NCBI RefSeq assembly: GCF_022352055.1
Contig: NZ_JAKRWM010000016.1
Span: forward strand, 19,456-83,455
DNA from: Cohnella mopanensis
GTDB lineage: Bacteria; Bacillota; Bacilli; Paenibacillales; Paenibacillaceae
Reading direction: 5' to 3'
DNA length: 64,000 nt
Part shown: piece after piece, positions 17,247-24,921 of the stretch
How positions within the stretch are numbered: the first letter of the stretch is position 1
Layout: every line of letters starts with the position of its first letter
The notes under the pieces: generated by a model
The model's input: only the letters and a program-made list of their open reading frames with translations
Told to the model about the DNA's origin: nothing
Database searches by the model: none
Program-made: the position numbers and the translations under genes

Positions 17247-17465
17247 TTATTTACCTGCCAGTTGTTGCTCGGCGATTTGCACCAAGCGGCGGGTGATGTT
17301 ACCCCCGATTGAACCGTTGTCTTTCGTTGTCATATTTCCCTGATATCCATCTTGTGGGATGGCAATACCAAGCTCTTGTGCGGCTTCGTATTTCAGTTGG
17401 TTCAATCCTGCAGTTGCTTGGGGGACGAGCAATGTATTGCTGCTGCTGTTTTGTCCGTTAGCCAT
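17247..17465 (-). CDS. Alpha/beta-type small acid-soluble spore protein
   Basis: DNA-coating spore protein of 72 residues, made in the forespore and degraded at germination. Visible family signatures are LKYEAAQELGI (the GPR protease site region around YEAAQELG), NGSIGGNITRRLVQIAEQQLAG at the C-terminus and a Gln/Asn-rich N-terminus. Strong ribosome site AAGGAGGTG upstream of the ATG. Monocistronic, convergent with the transglycosylase. Its presence shows the organism sporulates; expression by sigma-G is expected from the family, not seen in the sequence. Confidence 0.95.
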   Translation of the reverse strand: MANGQNSSSNTLLVPQATAGLNQLKYEAAQELGIAIPQDGYQGNMTTKDNGSIGGNITRRLVQIAEQQLAGK

Positions 17466-17576
17466 TGTTGTTCACCTCCTTGCGGTTGGTAACTGTATTA
17501 TGTGCTTTATTTTTCTGTTCATGTAAGGGAAGGGTTGGAAATAAAAAAATAATGCTGAGGAGGCGGAATCGCCGTT

Positions 17577-18038
17577 ATGAAATGCCCTTATTGTGATTAC
17601 AGCGGGACGAAGGTGCTGGATTCGCGTCCGGCCAACGACAACAAATCAATCCGCCGCCGTCGGGAGTGCGAGAAATGCAGCCGTCGGTTTACGACATTCG
17701 AGACCGTTGAGGAAACCCCGTTAATCGTCATTAAGAAGGATGGAAGCCGCGAGGAGTTCAGCCGGGATAAAGTGCTTCGCGGGCTGTTGCGCGCTTGCGA
17801 GAAGCGTCCTGTATCCGTCGGTCAGCTGGAAATCATCGTCTCGAACGTCGAGCGCGAGCTTCGCAATACGGCTCATGCCGAAGTGGAAAGCCGAATTATT
17901 GGGGAGCTGCTCATGGAACATATCTATTCGGTCGATGAGGTTGCGTACGTGCGTTTCGCGTCGGTGTACCGTCAGTTTAAGGACATCAACATGTTCCTTA
18001 AAGAGCTCAATACGTTGATGAGCAAGCATGGCATTTGA
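17577..18038 (+). CDS. nrdR: Transcriptional repressor NrdR
   Basis: Nucleotide-sensing repressor of ribonucleotide reductase genes, 153 residues. The N-terminal zinc ribbon has the two Cys pairs CPYC and CEKC with RRRRECEKCSRRFTTFE. The ATP-cone follows (about 48-138; VIKKDGSREEFSRDKVLRGLLRACEKRPV). It begins with the family's canonical MKCPYC. Ribosome site GAGGAGG upstream. Genomic position near polA/coaE matches other bacilli. Confidence 0.96.
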   Translation: MKCPYCDYSGTKVLDSRPANDNKSIRRRRECEKCSRRFTTFETVEETPLIVIKKDGSREEFSRDKVLRGLLRACEKRPVSVGQLEIIVSNVERELRNTAHAEVESRIIGELLMEHIYSVDEVAYVRFASVYRQFKDINMFLKELNTLMSKHGI

Positions 18039-18054
18039 ATTTGAATTTTTTTTG

Positions 18055-18181
18055 ATTTAACGCGGCTGGGCCGCGTTAAAATGACTCATAAGGCGATTTC
18101 CGCAGATTTAGCACGGCTGTGGCGTGTTAAATGCGGAAAAAAGCGTGATTCGCGGAATTAACACGACTAGGTCGCGCTAAA
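18055..18181. repeat. Three imperfect palindromes, about 50 bp apart, after nrdR
   Basis: 18057-18079 (TTAACGCGG / CCGCGTTAA, perfect 9-bp arms), about 18107-18131 (TTTAGCACG / CGTGTTAAA) and about 18158-18180 (TTAACACGAC / GTCGCGCTAA) are versions of one 25-bp palindrome. The spacer segments also share GCGGA-type sequence. A long T-run precedes the first, and the first palindrome may also terminate transcription from the opposite side. The rest of the gap up to the tRNA is unremarkable. Confidence 0.65.
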
Positions 18182-18284
18182 TGGGTTGGAGTGGCTTCAA
18201 AATTCGCTGTTGAGAAAAAATGGCGCAATAACCCGTTGACAGCAACTTAATCTCTGTGATAAACTCTATTTTGTCGCCATTTAT

Positions 18285-18360
18285 GGGCCCTTAGCTCAGC
18301 TGGGAGAGCGCTTCGCTGGCAGCGAAGAGGTCAGCGGTTCGATCCCGCTAGGGTCCACCA
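18285..18360 (+). tRNA. tRNA-Ala (anticodon GGC)
   Basis: Complete 76-nt cloverleaf with encoded CCA. The acceptor stem GGGCCCT pairs with AGGGTCC (one G-U). The D arm is GCTCAGCTGGGAGAGC, the anticodon stem CTTCG/CGAAG encloses the loop CTGGCAG with anticodon GGC (reads GCC), and the T arm is AGCGGTTCGATCCCGCT. A terminator follows at 18373. Confidence 0.97.
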
Positions 18361-18372
18361 AATTAAACATTC

Positions 18373-18398
18373 AAGCAACCCTTCGGGGTTGCTTTATT
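18373..18398 (+). terminator. Terminator of tRNA-Ala (repeat copy 1)
   Basis: Stem AAGCAACCC (18373-18381) and GGGTTGCTT (18386-18394) with loop TTCG, then TTTATT. The same hairpin with its flanks recurs at 18973 and 22644. Confidence 0.85.
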
Positions 18399-18403
18399 AA
18401 TTG

Positions 18404-18539
18404 GTGGCATGGCCGAGATCGAACCAAGCTGGGGCGTTCCGCACGGACGGAACGAAGTAAGGAGTACGGCATTGAAATTTACCGCTATGAACGTCATCGT
18501 CGAATTTACTTCTTCAGTAAGGTTAATCGGAATTTCAAT
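18404..18539. other. Structured non-coding segment between tRNA terminator and tRNA scrap
   Basis: Contains hairpin CGTTCCG / CGGAACG (about 18435-18454) and a longer-range inverted repeat ATTGAAATT (18471-18479) with AATTTCAAT (18531-18539), also GAAGTAA with TTACTTC. No reading frame. Its first part (GAGATCGAACCAAGCTGGG-CGTTC) recurs after the second terminator copy at about 19015. Confidence 0.45.
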
Positions 18540-18558
18540 ATCCCGCTAGGGTCCACCA
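18540..18558 (+). pseudogene. 3' fragment of tRNA-Ala
   Basis: 19 nt (ATCCCGCTAGGGTCCACCA) identical to 18342-18360, the 3' half of the T arm through CCA of tRNA-Ala(GGC). The rest of the tRNA is missing. It is followed 14 bp later by its own terminator. Confidence 0.85.
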
Positions 18559-18572
18559 TACTTAACCATCCT

Positions 18573-18601
18573 AACGGCAGAGATGCCGTTTTTTTATTTT
18601 T
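18573..18601 (+). terminator. Rho-independent terminator after the tRNA fragment
   Basis: Stem AACGGCA / TGCCGTT with loop GAGA and the T-rich tail TTTTTTTATTTTTT. Confidence 0.88.
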
Positions 18602-18635
18602 TGCATGTGCAACTAGACCTCGGGGGAAGATCAAA

Positions 18636-18863
18636 ATGACAATAAATAAAAAGTACGAATTTATACTGTTTACCTTGTTGATGGCACTCGGCATGTCCTG
18701 TATTATTTCTTTCACGATGAGCGTAATCAATATCGGGTTCCACACGATGTTTATTGAAAAGTGGCTTGTAACGTGGAGGAATTCATTTGCGATCGCATTC
18801 CCTGCAGCTTATTTGTTACCTAAAGGCATAAGGAAATTATTTAAAAAAATTAGGTTTGTATGA
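18636..18863 (+). CDS. DUF2798-type small membrane protein
   Basis: 75 residues, two transmembrane helices (about 8-30 and 45-63). The pattern LLMALGMSCIISFTMSVINIGF ... FIEKWLVTWRNSFAIAFPAAYLLPKGIRKL matches the DUF2798 family, whose function is unknown. It has a clear ribosome site (GGGGGA) upstream. It sits alone between two tRNA-Ala remnants and in sequence more AT-rich than the housekeeping genes, so it may have arrived with the duplication of this area. Confidence 0.75.
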   Translation: MTINKKYEFILFTLLMALGMSCIISFTMSVINIGFHTMFIEKWLVTWRNSFAIAFPAAYLLPKGIRKLFKKIRFV

Positions 18864-18890
18864 CTACATTAATTGAATAAAATTTAGTAT

Positions 18891-18964
18891 GGTGCATGAG
18901 CTCAGACGGCAGAGCGGGACGCTGGCAGAGATGAGGTCAGCGGTCGATCAAGCTAGGTCCACCC
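18891..18964 (+). pseudogene. Decayed full-length copy of tRNA-Ala(GGC)
   Basis: Aligns along its whole length with the tRNA at 18285: GAGCTCAG in the D arm, ACGCTGGCAG with the GGC anticodon, GAGGTCAGCGG-TCGAT in the T arm and AGGTCCACC at the end. Single-base deletions and substitutions destroy the acceptor, anticodon and T stems, so it is not expected to be functional. A short reading frame crossing it is not a gene. Confidence 0.85.
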
Positions 18965-18972
18965 AATTAAAA

Positions 18973-18998
18973 AAGCAACCCCTCGGGGTTGCTTTTTT
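18973..18998 (+). terminator. Terminator repeat copy 2
   Basis: Stem AAGCAACCC / GGGTTGCTT with loop CTCG and TTTTTT, downstream of the decayed tRNA-Ala. The sequence after it (TTAATTG-TGGCC, then GAGATCGAACCAA) matches the flank of copy 1. The interval to 19211 contains no gene. Confidence 0.85.
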
Positions 18999-19211
18999 AA
19001 TTGATGGCCTAGTGGAGATCGAACCAAACTGGGTCGTTCGCGCGGTTGGGAGATTATTACAAATGCGAGCCTCCGCTTGCATCAATGAATTGTCCGGTAA
19101 TCCTCTATAAGAATATTCTGGAACTAATGGAGGTCTGGTGGTAATATCGGTTTAATACGATATCCGGTATGAAGCTGACCGATTATTTTCATAGATAACA
19201 AAGGAGAAATA

Positions 19212-19904
19212 ATGAACAATCCGATACATATTCTCGTTGCCGAGGACGATAATGACATCAGTCGATTGCTGTGCAGCATTATTAAGAAAAGCGGATATAT
19301 TCCTCAGCCCGCCTACTCCGGAACGGAGGCGCTTCTCTACCTGGAGCAGCGCCAATGGAGTATGTTGCTTCTCGATCTGATGCTGCCGGGAATGACAGGA
19401 GAAGAGCTTCTCAATCGGATAGACAGACGTGACGATATCCCGGTTATTATCATTTCGGCCAAAGGGGAGCCGAAGACCAAAGTGTCTGTCCTGCGCGGAG
19501 GAGCGGACGATTTCATTACGAAACCATTCGATGTTGAGGAAGTATCTGCGCGAATCGATTCCCAACTTCGCATGTATGCGCGAATCGCGCAACCGGCTTT
19601 GCCTAGTGTGCTGCAGCATAAGGGGCTTGTACTTGATCGAGACGCCATGACGGTTACAGCAGATGGGGCTAAATTGACTCTCACCGCTCGAGAATTTGAG
19701 ATTCTTTCGTTGCTATTGTCGACACCGAAGAAGGTATTCACGAAATCCAATCTGTACGAAAGCGTTTGGCAGGAGCCATTCTATGGCGACGACAACATCA
19801 TCAATGTTCATATGAGCAATTTGCGAAGCAAGCTGTCAAAGGCTGCTCCGGGAAGCGATTTTATAGAGACGGTATGGGGCATGGGCTATCGGCTAAAGCC
19901 TTAA
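19212..19904 (+). CDS. OmpR-family response regulator
   Basis: Two-component DNA-binding regulator of 230 residues. Receiver domain 5-118 with acidic pocket EDD (11-13), phosphoacceptor Asp55 (LLLDLMLPG), and Lys in TKPFD; winged-helix domain 130-229 ending in ETVWGMGYRLKP. It heads a four-gene set with an ABC ATPase, permease and histidine kinase (21667). This order resembles regulators of bacitracin/lantibiotic-type ABC resistance pumps in Firmicutes. Weak direct repeats in the 81-bp gap to the ATPase gene could be its target, not established. Confidence 0.92.
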   Translation: MNNPIHILVAEDDNDISRLLCSIIKKSGYIPQPAYSGTEALLYLEQRQWSMLLLDLMLPGMTGEELLNRIDRRDDIPVIIISAKGEPKTKVSVLRGGADDFITKPFDVEEVSARIDSQLRMYARIAQPALPSVLQHKGLVLDRDAMTVTADGAKLTLTAREFEILSLLLSTPKKVFTKSNLYESVWQEPFYGDDNIINVHMSNLRSKLSKAAPGSDFIETVWGMGYRLKP

Positions 19905-19985
19905 GACATTCTTAAGTTTTGGCTTTAGTTCTACTTATGTTCTGGTTTCTATACTTGGTCTATCACATAAAGGAGGCCATGAAAA

Positions 19986-20909
19986 TTGCAGGAGTATGTA
20001 TTAAAAACAAATCAGCTATCCAAAAAGTTTAAGGGCCATAGAGCGCTGGACAAAGTTAATTTGTCCATTCGCAGAGGCTCGATTTATGGATTCATTGGGC
20101 AGAACGGAGCGGGAAAATCAACGTTGATCCGCCTTGTGACGGGACTTGCCTTTCCGACCGAGGGATCGATTGAGCTGTTCGGCACCAGCGAAGAGCAGGC
20201 GTTAATCCAGGCTCGCAAACGAATCGGCTCTAGTATCGAGAGCCCTGCCCTGTTTCCTCACATGACCGCCAGCGAGAATCTGGAAGCGAACCGGATTCTA
20301 CGAGGTATTCCCGGCAAAGATTGCGTTCCCAGAATGCTGAAGCAGGTTGGGCTAGAAGAAACCGGCAAGAAAAAAGCGAAAAATTTTTCACTAGGAATGA
20401 AGCAGAGGCTAGGTCTGGCGATCGCCTTGCTGGGCGATCCGGAATTCCTGATTCTGGACGAGCCGACAAATGGATTGGATCCGATGGGCGTTATTGAAAT
20501 GCGGGAGCTGCTCAAGAAATTAAATCGGGAGTCGGGCATTACGATCCTAATCTCAAGCCATATACTTAGCGAGTTGCATTTGATGGCAAGTCATTATGGC
20601 ATTATCGATCGCGGTCGGCTACTGGAGCAGCTCACTGCCAAAGAGTTGGACGAAAAATGCCGGCAGTATGTGTATATTAAAGTGAATGATCCGGGCATGG
20701 CAACAGCCGTTATTCAGAATGAGCTGGGCACAACTGATTTCGAAGTGATGCAGGATGGAGGCATCAAATTGTATAACCGTATTGAGCAGCCAAGTAAAAT
20801 TTCTTCTGCGCTGTTCTCTGCGGGATTGGAGGTTGAGAAGTTCACATCTATGAGCGAAGACTTGGAGAGTTACTTCACGAAGCGGATTGGAGGTAATCCG
20901 CATGTATAA
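19986..20909 (+). CDS. ABC transporter ATPase, bacitracin/lantibiotic-resistance type
   Basis: ATPase of a probable export/immunity pump, 307 residues. Walker A GQNGAGKST, signature FSLGMKQR, Walker B FLILDEPTNGLDP and switch SSHILSE are intact. A C-terminal extension of about 90 residues is typical of BcrA-like ATPases. Starts at TTG 19986, 8 nt after AAAGGAGG; an ATG at 19979 is out of frame and encodes only a 17-codon peptide. The stop overlaps the permease start by 8 bp, so the two are coupled. Confidence 0.9.
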   Translation: MQEYVLKTNQLSKKFKGHRALDKVNLSIRRGSIYGFIGQNGAGKSTLIRLVTGLAFPTEGSIELFGTSEEQALIQARKRIGSSIESPALFPHMTASENLEANRILRGIPGKDCVPRMLKQVGLEETGKKKAKNFSLGMKQRLGLAIALLGDPEFLILDEPTNGLDPMGVIEMRELLKKLNRESGITILISSHILSELHLMASHYGIIDRGRLLEQLTAKELDEKCRQYVYIKVNDPGMATAVIQNELGTTDFEVMQDGGIKLYNRIEQPSKISSALFSAGLEVEKFTSMSEDLESYFTKRIGGNPHV

Positions 20910-21663
20910 TCTGATTGCAGTCGAGTTTTTTAAGCTCCGTAAGAACAGATCGTTCTGGACGTTGCTGATCGCGCTTGCCGCAATCTCGCTTGTTTATCCC
21001 TTAATGTATTATTTTGATCACCAGTCCAGTGGAGAGCCGCAATTCACGGGAGCCGAATTTCTGGGCACCTTTATTGCAAGCAATACCTACGCTATCAAAT
21101 TCGGTGTAGCAGTGTTGGCCGGATTCTTCATTTCCAACGAGTATGCTACAGGTATCATGAAAACGATCGCTTCGTCGGGCAACACAAGAGGGCGACTGTA
21201 TGTGGCAAAACTAACCGGATTCGCAGTCGGAGTCATGTTGGTTTCTCTCGTTTTTCCTATCGTCAGTACGGTGGAAGTCACGCTGCTTTCAGGCTTTGGT
21301 CATTTGCCGGAGGGAAGTACTGAGTTTTTCATACCTAGAGTGCTTGGGCTGACGCTATTGTATACGGCGGCCTACGCAGCCATCGGGGCGCTGATTGCTG
21401 TAATCCTAACTGACAGCGGAAAAACGATCGGGTTTTCGATGATTTTCTTACTGATGGTCGATATAGTTTTGGCTGGCATAGGTTCGAAAGTCGAATTCTT
21501 TGGTAAGGTGTACGATTATTCCATCTTTAAACTGATTGGGGATATCGGCAAACCCAGCATCGATAGCGGAGATTTGCCCGCGCTCCTGCTTGTGCCGTTG
21601 CTGACAATTGCCTTATGTGCTATGCTCGGTATTTTTGTGTTCCGCCGAAAGGATATTAAATAA
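20902..21663 (+). CDS. ABC transporter permease (ABC-2 type)
   Basis: Membrane partner of the preceding ATPase, 253 residues and about six helices (roughly 18-38, 66-90, 112-132, 147-172, 180-198, 225-245). The N-terminus YNLIAVEFFKLRKNRSFW and the segment FFISNEYATGIMKTIASSGNTRGRLYVAKL are typical of lantibiotic-immunity/bacitracin-type permeases. GGAGGT lies 7 nt before the ATG at 20902; the longer frame starting at 20887 lacks a ribosome site. Substrate unknown. Confidence 0.88.
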   Translation: MYNLIAVEFFKLRKNRSFWTLLIALAAISLVYPLMYYFDHQSSGEPQFTGAEFLGTFIASNTYAIKFGVAVLAGFFISNEYATGIMKTIASSGNTRGRLYVAKLTGFAVGVMLVSLVFPIVSTVEVTLLSGFGHLPEGSTEFFIPRVLGLTLLYTAAYAAIGALIAVILTDSGKTIGFSMIFLLMVDIVLAGIGSKVEFFGKVYDYSIFKLIGDIGKPSIDSGDLPALLLVPLLTIALCAMLGIFVFRRKDIK

Positions 21664-21666
21664 TAG

Positions 21667-22581
21667 ATGGGAGTGGGGAGATTGTTGCTTATCCTGACGA
21701 TCTTATCGATGGCGGCAGCAGCTCTCCTGCTTGTCCATCTACTGATGCTAAGGCGAGAGTTAGGACGGATGACGGAGCAATTGCGAAGCTACAACGAAGG
21801 AGTAACTGGTAAAAAAATCGATGTCGCTCTATTCGACCTGAAGCTCGAAGCGCTTGCTGGGCAAATCAATCGTCAGTCTCATTTAATAGTCGAAGCAGGA
21901 GCACAAAGAAAACAAATCGAAAACGAATTTCGGCAGGCGGCCGTGAACATTTCCCATGATATCCGTACTCCGCTAACCTCTATTCTCGGCTATATCCAAC
22001 TGTTGGAGGCGGAGACCATAACGCCTGAAGAGAAACTCGAGTACGTCAATATCGTTAAAAATCGGACCAAACGCTTGCAGGCGTTGTTAAACGATTTTTT
22101 TGAGCTTTCCGTGATCGAATCTCTGGATTATCCCCTTAAAACTGAAAGGCTTGGGTTGACCGCCATGATCTCCGACATTTTGGTCGAATTTTACGATTCG
22201 TTCAACGAACGCGGCATCATGCCTGACATACGCCTACCGGAGGAAAATTTGTCCATATACGCCGACGAATCAGCTGTGCGGAGAGTGGTTGAAAACTTGC
22301 TTGTCAACACGGTGAAGTATGCGGCCGGTCAAGTGGAAATTTGGTTAGAACGGCAGCGGGAGACAGTAGAATTGACGATTATTAACGATGCGAAGGAATT
22401 AGTGGGAAGCGATGTTAACCTCTTGTTTGATCGGTTCTACACTGCAGACCGTGCCCGATCCGCCCAAACATCTGGGCTTGGCCTTCCTATCGCGAAAAGT
22501 CTGATGAACAACATGGGCGGTACGTTGACGGCCGAACTGCGCGGTGAAAAGTTGATGCTCGTCTGCCGCTGGAAAAAGTAA
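21667..22581 (+). CDS. Sensor histidine kinase of the ABC-linked two-component system
   Basis: 304 residues: one N-terminal membrane helix (5-28), a short linker, a HisKA domain with the phosphoacceptor in NISHDIRTPLTS (His97), and an ATPase domain with N-box (ENLLVNTVKYA) and G-box (SGLGLPIAKSL). No extracellular sensor domain is present, so it probably senses through the transporter, as in other resistance modules. The ATG at 21667 is adopted; TTG codons at 21682/21685 after GTGGGGAG are an alternative. Only 3 bp after the permease gene. Confidence 0.88.
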   Translation: MGVGRLLLILTILSMAAAALLLVHLLMLRRELGRMTEQLRSYNEGVTGKKIDVALFDLKLEALAGQINRQSHLIVEAGAQRKQIENEFRQAAVNISHDIRTPLTSILGYIQLLEAETITPEEKLEYVNIVKNRTKRLQALLNDFFELSVIESLDYPLKTERLGLTAMISDILVEFYDSFNERGIMPDIRLPEENLSIYADESAVRRVVENLLVNTVKYAAGQVEIWLERQRETVELTIINDAKELVGSDVNLLFDRFYTADRARSAQTSGLGLPIAKSLMNNMGGTLTAELRGEKLMLVCRWKK

Positions 22582-22643
22582 CAAAGGCCATTTCGAAATG
22601 GATGAAGTGCTCCAGCCACGGCTCCGGTAATCGAACCAAGTTA

Positions 22644-22669
22644 AAGCAACCTCTCGAGGTTGCTTTTAT
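22644..22669 (+). terminator. Terminator repeat copy 3
   Basis: Stem AAGCAACCT / AGGTTGCTT with loop CTCG, then TTTATT, preceded by ATCGAACCAA and followed by AATTGGTGGC as in copy 1. Relative to the other copies, the C-G pair at the top of the stem is changed to T-A on both sides, keeping the pairing. Ends the resistance cassette. Confidence 0.82.
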
Positions 22670-22797
22670 TAATTGGTGGCCTCAGAAGTTAAACTGATAG
22701 GAACTGAATTTTGTGATATCGTTATTAGTGAACGGCTAAGCCTTTTATTCGGAGCAAATGGGTTAAATACTGTATCTTGCAAACGGAGCTGGAAGAA

Positions 22798-24135
22798 ATG
22801 CTTTTTTACTTTTTTGCCTTACTGTCGGCTGCTGTCGTTATTTTGTTTAATGACATCCGAAATGAGACTAACCGTTGGGCGACCTTCTTTTTGTGCTGTG
22901 CTGCCATCGGCGGGGTAACGGATTCCTTATATAAAGCTAATTTCGATATGGGTTCGCATGTGACGCAATTTATTAACCTTGTCATGACACCTTATGGAGT
23001 GCTGGTATTCAGTCTTATTTATTCAGGAGTAAGCCGGTCTAAAATGAGGATTTATAAGTGGGCGGCACTGCTTCCCGTGGGCATCATGCTGGCAGCGACT
23101 TGTTCGTCTCCGGAATATTTAATAAATGATAAGCTTTTACTCGTCTGGACCGCACCTTATTACTTAGTTTCCTGCTACGTTATTATTGTCTCTTCGCTAA
23201 AAGAAAGAGACAACTTAAATAAGAAGAAGCGCTTTGTCACCGCCATTATTGTCGTGCCGACGCTATTGGCCGTACTTGTGTTTATTTACGGAGCTAGGGC
23301 GATACGGCCGGAATTCGATTTTTTTAATTACATATCCGTGTTTATTGGTTATTCTCTTGCCACGGGATTATTAGGTACTTTTTTATACGGCGTGCTGGGC
23401 GTCAAGCTGCGGTTTGAGCGTGATCCTCTTGAAGGCGCAATGAAGGCAGTTGGTTCGGGATCCGCCTTATTAAATCATACGATAAAGAACGAAATCGGTA
23501 AAATCGCCATCAGCTCCGAAAACTTAAAATCGACTATTCCTGCAAACGACGAAGCGTCCAGACAGCATCTGGACATCATTTCGAGCGCTTCCGAACATAT
23601 GTTGACCATGGTCTCTCGAATTCACGAGAAGACGAGGGAAATTGTTCTAAGAGAGCAGCCTTGTCGATTGGATCAATTGTGCGAGGAATGCCTCGATCAC
23701 CGACAGCAATTGTTGCTGAATGATCACAACATAAAGATAACTGCAGATTACTCCGTCCGCCCGACCGTACGATGTGATCCCGTACATATGAAAGAAGTGG
23801 TCAACAACCTTCTATTGAATGCGATAGAGGCTATGCCTGCTGCCGGAGGAACGGTTGAAATCCGACTGAACGCGATTAAGAAAGGCATTCTTCTGACGGT
23901 GGAAGATAACGGGGCGGGAATATCGGCGCAACGGTTGGCTCATGTGTTTGAACCATTCTTCAGCACGAAAGAAAGGTCCCGAAATTTCGGTCTCGGTCTC
24001 TCGTATGTCTATCAGGTTATGCAGAAAAGCGGAGGCTTAGCCCGGATAAGTAGCCGAGAAAATATCGGCACCTCGATCGAGCTTTATTTTCCTCGTCACA
24101 AAATCATCCAAGCGAATAGGGGGAAATCCGTATGA
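22798..24135 (+). CDS. Membrane sensor histidine kinase
   Basis: 445 residues. Residues 1-210 carry about seven hydrophobic helices forming the sensor; 215-440 is the kinase core with phosphoacceptor region LNHTIKNEIGKI (His227), N-box EVVNNLLLNAIEAM, G1 VEDNGAGIS, F-box FEPFFSTKE and G2 GLGLSYVYQVM. The ATG at 22798 follows GGAGCTGGA; a TTG at 22777 is less likely. It overlaps the response regulator start by 4 bp, so the pair is coupled. Stimulus unknown. Confidence 0.88.
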   Translation: MLFYFFALLSAAVVILFNDIRNETNRWATFFLCCAAIGGVTDSLYKANFDMGSHVTQFINLVMTPYGVLVFSLIYSGVSRSKMRIYKWAALLPVGIMLAATCSSPEYLINDKLLLVWTAPYYLVSCYVIIVSSLKERDNLNKKKRFVTAIIVVPTLLAVLVFIYGARAIRPEFDFFNYISVFIGYSLATGLLGTFLYGVLGVKLRFERDPLEGAMKAVGSGSALLNHTIKNEIGKIAISSENLKSTIPANDEASRQHLDIISSASEHMLTMVSRIHEKTREIVLREQPCRLDQLCEECLDHRQQLLLNDHNIKITADYSVRPTVRCDPVHMKEVVNNLLLNAIEAMPAAGGTVEIRLNAIKKGILLTVEDNGAGISAQRLAHVFEPFFSTKERSRNFGLGLSYVYQVMQKSGGLARISSRENIGTSIELYFPRHKIIQANRGKSV

Positions 24136-24770
24136 GCCATATTAAAGTATTTCTTGTAGAGGATGATACGGATTGGATTAAAGCGATTACCGCTTTTTTG
24201 AATAAGGAAGAGGATATGCTGGTGGTCGGATCAGCGACGAGCGCAGAAGAAGCAATCCGTCTTGCGTATACGGTATCGTTCGATGTCGTATTAATGGATA
24301 TTCAACTGACCGACAAGGGCTTGGACGGCATCTATGCGGCGGTTGAAATGCTTGAAATTCGCCCTACCAAAATCATTATGCTGACCTCTCTAACCGACGA
24401 GCATGTGATGACGCAGGCTTTTACGGCAGGGGCAATCCATTATTTGGACAAGACCCGCTTCAAGGAATTGCCGCATATGATTCGCAGCGCCCACCATCAT
24501 TCGGCGGCAATGGAAGCGCTCCTGAAAGAGTTGTCCCGATTAAAACGGGAGGAACAGTTGAAACAGCTGACGGAAGCGGAACGCGAAGTGTTCGAACTAA
24601 TCGAAGAGGGTTATACGCAAGCTCAGATTGAGCGAAAATTGTACAAAGCCGAAAGCACGCTCAAAAACCAAGTCAACAAAATACTGAAAAAGTTCGGCGC
24701 GAAAAGTAGCAAGGAAGCCGTCGAGATGGTGAAGAGGAAGGGGCTATTCCGGAAAGGGCGCGAGGAATAG
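24132..24770 (+). CDS. LuxR/NarL-type response regulator
   Basis: 212 residues. Receiver 4-122 with acidic pocket EDD (10-12), phosphoacceptor Asp56 (VVLMDIQLTDKG), Thr in MLTSL and Lys in LDKTRF. A linker helix leads to a LuxR-type helix-turn-helix (about 148-205: LTEAEREVFELIEEGYTQAQIERKL). Coupled by ATGA overlap with the upstream kinase and followed by a strong terminator. No target promoter is evident; the DCC/wax-synthase-like operon immediately downstream is one candidate. Confidence 0.9.
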   Translation: MSHIKVFLVEDDTDWIKAITAFLNKEEDMLVVGSATSAEEAIRLAYTVSFDVVLMDIQLTDKGLDGIYAAVEMLEIRPTKIIMLTSLTDEHVMTQAFTAGAIHYLDKTRFKELPHMIRSAHHHSAAMEALLKELSRLKREEQLKQLTEAEREVFELIEEGYTQAQIERKLYKAESTLKNQVNKILKKFGAKSSKEAVEMVKRKGLFRKGREE

Positions 24771-24815
24771 AGAAGGACAGCGTGAGAGGTATCGCACTTA
24801 GCAAACTTAACGCGG

Positions 24816-24842
24816 GGTACTACGTAATGTAGTACCTTTTTT
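24816..24842 (+). terminator. Rho-independent terminator
   Basis: Perfect stem GGTACTAC (24816-24823) / GTAGTACC (24829-24836), loop GTAAT, then TTTTTT. Ends the kinase-regulator operon. Confidence 0.92.
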
Positions 24843-24921
24843 GGCATCCGCCTATAGAAGTTGGAACTAAGCAACGTGCGGCAGACCCGTTACAATTCAA
24901 GGGAGAGGAGGGGATGATGGG

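Noticed and set aside
18889..19110. A 73-codon plus-strand reading frame
   Set aside because: It runs through the decayed tRNA-Ala copy and its terminator repeat, so it is an accident of non-coding sequence.
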